From positions 4,278,001 to 4,342,000 of the forward strand of contig WWBZ02000040.1 of the NCBI GenBank assembly GCA_011503125.2: a DNA stretch of 64,000 bases, written 5' to 3'. Source of the DNA: Botryosphaeria dothidea (Eukaryota > Ascomycota > Dothideomycetes > Botryosphaeriales > Botryosphaeriaceae). The translations under genes and the position numbers were made by a program. This document shows positions 57,424 through 64,000 of this stretch, piece by piece (the stretch's first letter is position 1; every line of letters starts with the position of its first letter). The notes beneath the pieces are model-generated. The model did not search any database. It was given only the letters and a program-made list of their open reading frames with translations, and was not told the DNA's origin.

Positions 57424-57843
57424 CTAACAATAACCAAACGACCCACCGCAACCATTACTCATACTACAATACACGTCACACGACCTCGCAACGCCCATGT
57501 AATTATACTTCACACCATCCTCAGCTATAGCTTGCCGAACTAGATTTTCCCAGTCTGATCCCTTTTTTGCCCGCATCATTGTACAAACTATCGAGTACTC
57601 ATATTGGTCGAGCGTTCCCTCACATACCCGATCACTTACGCCCCTCACACAAGCTACGCCACATAGACCCATTTCCGAATTCGCTTGACTGGCAATAAAT
57701 CGTCCGATATCGGTAGCGTCTTGTTCCTTGTACCCCCAGGCACATTCGGAGAGAAAACTGACTTGCGCTTGTTCGCAGTCCTTTGCTGTCACGTAGCCTC
57801 CGAAACATAGTATCTGAATTTGAAGTAGCTGCCGGAGTTTCAT
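57424..57843 (-). CDS. Small Cys-rich secreted protein, effector-like
   Basis: 139 residues, ATG at 57841-57843, TAG at 57424-57426. I chose this ATG because it opens a typical signal peptide, MKLRQLLQIQILCFGGYVTA, with a likely cut before KDC; the frame also extends upstream to a TTG at 57873 without an ATG. The mature part of about 119 residues holds ten Cys (even number, in KDC, SEC, GLC, VAC, RVC, IVC, RSC, VYC, NGC, GYC), suggesting up to five disulfides. There is no membrane segment after the signal. It has no in-frame stop and no RIP bias, in sharp contrast to the elements around it. A 22-bp tandem repeat lies 123 bp upstream. I do not recognise the family. Size, Cys content and a repeat-rich setting resemble fungal secreted effectors, but that role is inference. 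An intron or further exon cannot be excluded. Confidence 0.7.
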   Translation of the reverse strand: MKLRQLLQIQILCFGGYVTAKDCEQAQVSFLSECAWGYKEQDATDIGRFIASQANSEMGLCGVACVRGVSDRVCEGTLDQYEYSIVCTMMRAKKGSDWENLVRQAIAEDGVKYNYMGVARSCDVYCSMSNGCGGSFGYC

Positions 57844-57965
57844 GTCTACTATTTCGACCTTAGGATAAGGCAAGTACGAGTTAAAAACTAAGGCTTGCTT
57901 ACCTACTTATGTAGTTATAGTATAGGGTAGGTAGTTAACGACTAGAACATGCGATTATAGAGAAG

Positions 57966-58009
57966 CGAGAGGAGATAATGTTCTTTACGAGAGGAGATAA
58001 TGTTCTTTA
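57966..58009. repeat. 22-bp perfect tandem duplication upstream of the secreted-protein gene
   Basis: Two exact copies of cgagaggagataatgttctt plus ta (57966-57987 and 57988-58009). It lies 123-166 bp upstream of the ATG at 57843, where promoter elements would be expected. Confidence 0.75.
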
Positions 58010-58342
58010 TAAGCACGTTGTAAAGCCTTTAAATAGGACCGCTAGAGAAACTTATTTAATATGCCGGGCGGGCGCGTAGAAAAGAAACTTTCTAATAAGT
58101 CCTAAATTAGAACTAATAAAGTTTGATGGAATGCATGGACTGTAGTGGAGGCCATGGGCCTGGAATGACTCTTCCTTTGTTCTCTTTGTTGACTCGCATC
58201 TCCAAGACCATTGGCAGATTAGCTCTAATAGCTCGCTTAACGAGCAGAGCTTGGCAGTTGGGTATATCAACCCCTGCCAACTCTCTCTTCAATCGATCAT
58301 CCTTTCGCACCACATCCATCAAAGTTTATAACGTGTTTTACC
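58010..58342. other. Unassigned low-RIP stretch with overlapping short ORFs
   Basis: Opposite-strand open frames occupy 58113-58322 (minus, 69 codons) and 58123-58347 (plus, 74 codons). The minus frame has a plausible start and charged composition (MMDVVRKDDRLKREL), so it could be a gene fragment. No domain is visible and the two overlap, so I call neither. Confidence 0.35.
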
Positions 58343-58393
58343 AGTAAGCTGCGCACCCTAGTAAGCTGCGCACCCCAGTAAGCTGCGCACCCT
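58343..58393. repeat. 17-bp tandem repeat, three copies
   Basis: agtaagctgcgcaccct, then agtaagctgcgcacccc, then agtaagctgcgcaccct. There is one variable base, the last of each unit. Confidence 0.85.
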
Positions 58394-58660
58394 ACAAACC
58401 TAAGACGCGTCTTCGCACGAAAATAAATATAGCACCACTATAACTTTCTTAATTACTCTAATCTATTAGCTAAACAGCGACAAGACCTCGGGCGCGCAAC
58501 GCCGAAATAATATATTTTAAATCCATATATATATATTTGAAGCCTTCTTCTTTTATGCTATAATATATAAATCTTAATATCTCTTCTTATTGTCGCGCTA
58601 TATAGAGTTAAAGTGGAGGTGTTTTTTTGATAATAGGCGGCGGCGCTCGCTTAATATGCT
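58394..58660. other. AT-rich spacer, no gene
   Basis: No coding sequence or element recognised. It contains short AT runs (tatatatatat near 58530) and a T7 run at 58622-58628. Confidence 0.45.
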
Positions 58661-58780
58661 ATTTTGATTTTCGTTGACAAAACTAAACTACTTTTGATTT
58701 TCGACGATAAAACTAAACTCTTTTTAGTTTTCGACGACAAAACTAAACCCTTTCTAAACTGTGCGATAGAACTAAGCTAT
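58661..58780. repeat. 30-bp tandem repeat, four copies
   Basis: Units at 58661, 58691, 58721 and 58751. The core is ttttcgacgacaaaactaaa with small differences; the fourth unit is degenerate. Differences are mainly G/A and C/T. Confidence 0.75.
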
Positions 58781-58929
58781 TTTTGGAACGGAGTACTCTA
58801 CTACAACCTTGTCCATACTTTAGATTTGCTTTAACGCCCCCCTTTAATAGAGTTCTTAGCAGGGCGACTAAGAGTCTAGCCATTTCTTACAATCCGATCC
58901 GTTTGTCTCGATTAATATCCTGTTTATAA

Positions 58930-59807
58930 ATGTCATCCATTTCTACCAAAATGTAATGAACGGACCTTGGAGGGCGGAGAGACGAGGTAACGAAGCCGGT
59001 AAAGGCAGTAGGGGTAAAGCAATGCCGAAGTATAAGGGTGTAGTTCAAAGGGCGAGGGTACGAGGTGCGAAAGACGAGGGACGAGGGACGAGGGACGAGG
59101 GAGGCAAGCAAGGTCCAATTCAAGGCGTACCAAGTTGTACGCGAGGAATACTCATTGCTAGACTAAAGAACTAACTATAAAGCAGAGGGGCGAGCTTTAT
59201 ATACATAAAGAACGAGCTAAAATACTAGCTTTATGATTTGTAAGCAGGTAAGTCTAGATCTGGATTTTGAATCAACGAAGGTAAACGAGAGGTAAGGGGT
59301 CTAAGCAAGCCACGTTTATAACACAAAAGGCGTGGTCGACCGTCTAAATATGCTTCAAAGGATAAGAAGAAAGAGGCAGACGCGAAGAGGAGACGCGTGT
59401 AGAGAAAGACCGCCTTAGCGATAGAGCGAGAGGCTCTATTTAATCAATACTACCTTATAGACCAAGCCCAAGCTATATTATTCTTACCAGCTTTAGACGG
59501 GTTAACTAGGGATTTAGCATCGACAGTATAAACTCGTCCCGTTGAATTTAGGTCCACCGGCACAGACGAAATCGGAGAGTTCTTGCCACCTATAAGCCCC
59601 TTAGGTAGTCCGTTACTGGGTCCTAAATCGATGGAACTTGGTGACGCCTTAGACTCTGTTGATTTGCGTATCTCGCGCACGGCGTTCCCACCAACCACTA
59701 CGAACGGACCAGCTCTTATACAGGCTTATCTTACTAATTAGACAGCTCCTGCCACATCTCCAGTTGCCTTAGAGCCATCGATGGCAGCATCTAGCCCGTC
59801 CACGTCT
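58930..59807 (+). pseudogene. AT-hook-like ORF fragment, split by a solo LTR
   Basis: ATG at 58930-58932 opens a frame that is cut after 58951 by the solo B LTR. It resumes in frame at 59329 if the LTR and one TSD copy are ignored. The joint region reads RRGRPSKY, an AT-hook core (RGRP), followed by a basic Lys/Arg-rich stretch. A Pro/Ser-rich tail follows. Three in-frame stops occur (near 59399, 59528 and 59738), each explicable as a Gln codon changed by C to T. The frame ends at the TTTA tract at 59808. The family is not recognised; N-terminal AT hooks occur in transcription factors and in some transposon proteins. Confidence 0.6.
58952..59323 (-). mobile_element. Solo LTR, family B
   Basis: 372 bp with intact ends tgtaatgaacgg and acgtttataaca and a perfect 5-bp TSD, caaaa (58947-58951 and 59324-59328). 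It has little RIP. It interrupts the AT-hook-like ORF. Confidence 0.92.
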
Positions 59808-59836
59808 ATTTATTTATTTATTTATTTATTTAGTTT
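59808..59836 (-). repeat. (TTTA)n tract, possible LINE-beta tail
   Basis: tatttatttattta... then tttagtttt. The LINE-beta 3' end reads gtaaaactaaataataaata; its reverse complement gives the same order, tttatt then tagtttt. This fits the tail of a minus-strand LINE-beta whose body is cut off by the Copia LTR. A plain microsatellite is the alternative. Confidence 0.45.
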
Positions 59837-60040
59837 TGTTGCGATAGCAGCGGTATAGAGATAGCTTGTAGAAAGATGTTGTTTTTTTTCTTCTACCTAC
59901 CGTGACCACACTGGAAGATATACGTGTGGGTCACGTGCTACACTAGTCCTGTCTAGGAAGGCCTAGCAGCCCTTAACTGGTCTGCTCATCTAGCATTGCC
60001 GGATGACCAAACCACGGCTAGTACGGCTATTTTCTCAACA
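59837..60040 (-). repeat. Copia 3' LTR
   Basis: 204 bp with the inverted ends TGTTG...CAACA. On the minus strand it is preceded by a purine-rich agtaggag that could be the polypurine tract. The bases agttt before it could be a TSD copy, but the other end is not in the window. Confidence 0.75.
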
Positions 60041-63000
60041 CTCCTACTCAGCCGTTGTGCCGTAATTTCTCGAGTCCTAGTTGGCTGATAAATCTTTGAA
60101 AACCTTCCCTTGGTAAGGGCTTGGTGAGCCCGTCCGCCACCATGTCCTTAGTACACACATACTCGACATGAATCCGGTTCCTTTATATAAGATCACGGAT
60201 ATTGTAATAGTGAATATCGATATGCTTTGACCTGTCGTGTATCTATGGATCCTTCGCTAGGCTTAGTACCGCCTAGCTGTCTCCCTTCATGTTAACATAG
60301 TAACTACGGAACTTCTCGTTCTCGCGTAGTTATCCCTAGTAAGGGAATCGCCCTAGATACTCTCCTGCGCCTATATCTCGCAATAGTCTAACGAGCTATT
60401 GGGATTCCTTGGCGCAGGTAGATATTGCTATATATTCGGCTTCAGCTGTAGAGGTCGCCACTAATTTTTACTTTTAGCTTCTCTAGCTAATTGGTCCGTT
60501 TGCTAGTAGAAAGGTGAATCCGGAGATTAACTTCCTATCTATCTTGTCCATGGCGTAGTCTAAGTCCGAGTAGCCAATAAGACTAGGGCTCCTACTATCC
60601 TTATATACAATTCCTAGATCGGCCGTTGACCTAAGGTACCGTAGAAGGCCTTTAAGTGCTTGGCCGTAGTATTCTGCGGGGTCGCTTAGATATTGGCTTA
60701 GTTATCCTATTAGGAATGTAAGGTCCGGACGTATAAGAACCGCAAGGTATATTAGTTTTCCAACGGTGTGCTGATATTCCTTTAAGTCGATTCTCTTATC
60801 CTCTAGCCCGGCGGGTCGGAGCGCGTCGTATCCGTTCATCGGTAGCATCGATGGCCTTAACTTATCCTATTCCATGCCGAGTAACTAAAGTGTCTCTCGT
60901 AAGTAATAAGACTAATTAAGGCGCAGCGTCCGGTGCCTACGATTACGAGTAACTTAGACACCAAGGATCTTCTTTATCTCCCCCAGATCCTTAATCTTAA
61001 AGGCCTTACTAATTACGTTTTTAAACTAGATAATATCTTCTATTTAACCGCTTTGGGCGGCAACTAGGATGTTATCCACGTATATAAGTAGTAGCATTTT
61101 CCTTTCGTCGTAAACTAGCAGGTATAGGTCTACTAGGCTTTAACGGAATCCGATATCTTTTAGTACTTTTATATAGTTACTATTCTAGTCCCGTGCGGCT
61201 TGCTTAAGACCGTATAGGCTACGTAGGAGCTTAAAGACGCGTCCGGGTACGACTCTTACTCCATCTAGTAGGGCTATATAGATATCTTCGCGAAGGCGTA
61301 ACTCGGTAAAGGTATTATTAATGTTAATCTAGTGGAGCTCCATGTTAAAGAGCGCAACGATGGCTAGGAACGTTCGGAGGGTCTTATAACGGACGGTAGG
61401 GGCAAAGGTATCCTAAAAGTCGAGTCTAAACCGTTAAGTAAAACCTCTTATAATAAGGCGAGCTTTAACCTTTTTAAGTAAGCCGTTAATATTAAGTTTT
61501 GGCTTAAAAACCTACTTGCTTATTATAATATTTACTCCTTTTAGAGGTACGACTTCTTCCTATATACCGTTTAACGCGAGAGTAGTAAGTTTATCCTAGA
61601 TTACTTTTCTCTAAAGCTTACTAAATTGCTTATCTCCCACTACTTCTACGTAGGTTTTCGGCGTTAGGATTTCCGGTCCTATTATCTTACTAAGTACTAC
61701 TAAGAGCGCGTGGAATACTTATACCTTAGGGCGTTAGTAGCACTTAACTAGTATTTAGCTAATAAGCGTAAATAAGCTCCGAGGTACTTTTACTGCCGGC
61801 TCCCCCGTAGTTATATCCTCCTCTAATCTTTTACGCTTTAGGATATATACTCCTATAAACGTCCCTAGTCGCGGACGTTTAGCGCGTTCCTTCCCCCTAG
61901 ATCTACTTATCTCCCCTTAGGTAGTAGGTAGACGCTTCTACGCTCCTAGTTGCGGATCCGTATTTAATATAGTACTATCTACTATAGCTAGATCCGTCTT
62001 TAGTCGCTAAGCTACGCTCGACTACGAACGTATTCTTAGGGCGTTATAGGATTAAGTCTCCTTATCCTCTCGTTCCTAAATATTAGGTCCGTAGTCGGCC
62101 TTTAAGTCCACCTCCTCTCCTACTCCTAGCGTGCTTTTCCTCTCCTCTATAACTAGTTCTAGAGCGAATAGGATTTTTCTTAGGCGACCTATAGGTCGCC
62201 TTTAGGGGACTATATTACTACTTACTTTAACCTTTAGTTTTAGGTTAATATCCCCTCCCTTTTCGCTTTCCGAGAACCGTACTATATAACTACGGATTAT
62301 CCTTCTAAGGTCCGGAGCCTATAGGCGGTACTACTTTTTAGTTTCGTCTACGTACCCTATAAAGACTCCTACTCTTACTCGGTCTATAAACTTATTATAC
62401 CTTAAACTAACTAGTAGAGATTTAGGGTTAATATATAAGTAGACCTTACACCCCTAGACGCGTATATAGTCGATACTTGGCTTTTAACCTATAAACGCTT
62501 CCTTAGGGGTCGTAGGTTTTCCGTCGATAAGAGGTTTAGTTATAGTCCGATTCCGTAGATAAGTATCGGTCTCGGCTACTTCTACCTAAAAGTCTATTAG
62601 GAGCTTTACTTCTTTTAGTATTACTCTTACTTAGGCTTCTATAGTCTAGATAGCTCGCTCTACTATACTATTTTAACTTAACTAATACGGAATAGTATAT
62701 TAGGGAGTAATTCTAAGGGTTACGTACTACTAATTAAGGATAGCCTTAAGCTTAGTAGCGTTATCGCTACGAACGGCAGCGAGCTTTACTCCTCCTTAAA
62801 GTTCTATCTTTACGCGCTATTCGTTTAAGACGCGTAGTACTTCCTCTCGCCTCTTAAGCGCGATAGTCTACACCTTTCTTAAGTAATTATCGACGATCTT
62901 AAGAAAGTAGTAGTAGCCAGCCTAAGATTCTAGTAGCGGGCCGCAAACGTCGATTAAAATAAGTAATAGGCTTACGGCTTTCCTATTGCTTACGTAGTAC

Positions 63001-63150
63001 CCTTTCTTATTTTTTATTTTAGTAAGGGCATATACTTTACACACGTGGTCTTCCTCCGCTATAGTAGGGATCGGCTCTACGAGAGTCGTTACCTTATATA
63101 GCTCTACCAGCTTTTACTTGCTAAGGTATCTAAATCTCCTATACTATAGC
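60041..63150 (-). pseudogene. pol: Copia pol: integrase, RT, RNase H
   Basis: One minus-strand frame, checked at 62345, 61073 and 60224. The integrase end (about 62700-62300) has SIVERAI for the expected VAERAI-type motif and GCKVYLYINPKSLL with FIGYVDETKK. RT about 61550-60700 has YVDN near 61073 where YVDD is expected. RNase H about 60470-60050 ends with SKHIDIHY, an intact Copia hallmark, and KDMVADGLTKPL. Stops at Trp/Gln codons are present, most in the integrase. It would copy and integrate the element if intact. Confidence 0.82.
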
Positions 63151-63360
63151 CTAAATAGCTTAATCTTTTAGTTAGTTGCTGTTGCCTCTAGAGCAGGGTC
63201 TTATCCTTACCTAGTGGTTTGGATTTCGTAGGCCATTAGTAACTCGGTCTGCGGATTCACCTTACTATAGGCTAGGGCTGGCGTAGCTAGTTAAACCTAT
63301 TATTGCGCTATCTCGAGAGCCGACAGCGCGAAGTATTTACTTGTCGGTTTAACCTTATCT

Positions 63361-64000
63361 ACAAGGTAAACTTAATGCCCTCGAATTTGCTAGTAAACGT
63401 GGATATAAAAACCGAGAAATAAGAGTCTATGCGGATAACCAAGCCGTACTCTTACGGCTATAAACCCTAGCTAATACTCCTGGCTAAGACTAACAAATCC
63501 GGGTAGTAAAAGCAGCAAAAATCCTACAGGACAAGGGGAACAAAATCTCTCTAGAATGGGTACCTAGATATAAAGATATCCTTAGAAATAAAACTACGGA
63601 TAAACTAGCAAAAGAAGCTACTAGACTACCTATATCGAGCTCGAAAAATAGCGTAGCCTTCTACGGAATGCAGCTAAAGGAAGAGCTTTATAAAGAGTGG
63701 GAAAAGAAGCTTAAAAACACCTTAGCCTCTACCTATAAGGAACTATACGGCTATTAAGTTAAACGGAAACTAAAAGCCCCTTTAAAAGAGCGAGAATTAG
63801 CCTCCGCCTTTTACTAACTAAAGATAGGATACGGATACTTTAGATCCTATCTCTTTAGGTTTAAACACGCCGAAACCGATAGGTGCCCATGCACGAACAC
63901 AGCAAAACAAACACCTAGATATCTCTTACTAAAATGCCTAAAATACTCCTACGAAAGAAGGAGTATAAAGAATATACTTAGAAGAGACCATCTAGACCTA
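63361..64000 (+). mobile_element. LINE-beta copy 2, fragment running off the window
   Basis: Matches 49087-49745 of LINE-beta copy 1 (RNase H EIRVYADN and the Cys/His tail) with scattered transitions. It starts abruptly in the RNase H domain, so it is 5'-truncated or partly displaced by the Copia element. The 3' end lies beyond the window. It has fewer stops than copy 1 in this part; the RNase H Gln reads CAA here and TAG in copy 1. Confidence 0.85.

Larger units (their letters stand above)
59837..63360 (-). mobile_element. Copia element, 3' part (LTR, pol)
   Basis: A Ty1/Copia element on the minus strand. The 3' LTR is at 59837-60040, then RNase H, RT and integrase run rightwards, which is the Copia order. 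The gag/protease end and 5' LTR are missing: the sequence passes into LINE-beta at about 63361. RIP is mild near the LTR and heavy in the integrase half. Confidence 0.85.

Noticed and set aside
58113..58322. 69-codon minus-strand ORF with plausible codons
   Set aside because: It overlaps a 74-codon ORF on the other strand and shows no domain; kept only as an unassigned stretch.
58113..58326. Near inverted repeat (taaagtttgatgga / tccatcaaagttta) suggesting a 210-bp MITE
   Set aside because: Two mismatches in 14 bp and no clear TSD; this can occur by chance in AT-rich DNA.
58343..58393. CRISPR-like array
   Set aside because: Direct 17-bp tandem units with no spacers, in a eukaryotic genome.

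Overview
The window looks like a transposon-packed, AT-rich compartment of a filamentous ascomycete genome. Almost every base lies in a retroelement or its debris: Ty3/Gypsy chromovirus-type elements, Ty1/Copia, two non-LTR (LINE) families, a tRNA-derived SINE and solo LTRs. The coding remnants carry the mark of repeat-induced point mutation (RIP). CpA and TpG are depleted, TpA is enriched, and Trp and Gln codons have become TAG/TAA while the reading frame mostly survives. No species can be named from this. I see one plausible intact host gene, a small Cys-rich secreted protein at 57424-57843 (minus).

Left half, 1-40159: a nest of insertions that can be dated by target-site duplications (TSDs). 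A fragment of a Gypsy 'family A' LTR (40099-40159) received LINE-alpha copy 1, which runs off the left edge and survives as 1-106, 25824-25879 and 31045-34940. Inside it sit an old, RIP-saturated Gypsy A element (A-old, 107-25823, TSD agtac), LINE-alpha copy 4 (25880-31028) and a 247-bp MITE-like insert (34522-34768). A-old in turn holds two SINEs (741-1346, 4877-5483), a 5'-truncated LINE-alpha (3248-3753), a younger Gypsy A (5926-12307, TSD ctact), Gypsy B1 (13298-19308, TSD atatt) and LINE-alpha copy 3 (19315-24470). Gypsy B1 itself carries a 239-bp solo LTR (16375-16613). LINE-alpha copy 2 (34957-40098) sits at the 5' edge of copy 1.

Middle, 40160-56318: a third SINE (40191-40801), Gypsy C (about 41360-46590, plus), LINE-beta copy 1 (about 46593-50076, plus, with RNase H and a TAAA tail), and Gypsy B2 (50478-56231, plus, TSD agtct) inserted in a diverged B-like LTR.

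Right, 56319-64000: a solo A LTR (56714-56946), a roughly 2-kb island with little RIP that holds the secreted-protein gene and several tandem repeats, an AT-hook-like ORF split by a solo B LTR (58952-59323), a Copia element (59837 to about 63360, minus), and a second LINE-beta (63361 to the end, plus).

The most interesting system is the SINE with its probable LINE partner. The two families share a GATA tail, a related 3' region and the same kind of insertion junction. All coordinates, frames and TSDs were read by eye. Element ends with a TSD should be good to a few bases; other borders are marked as approximate.
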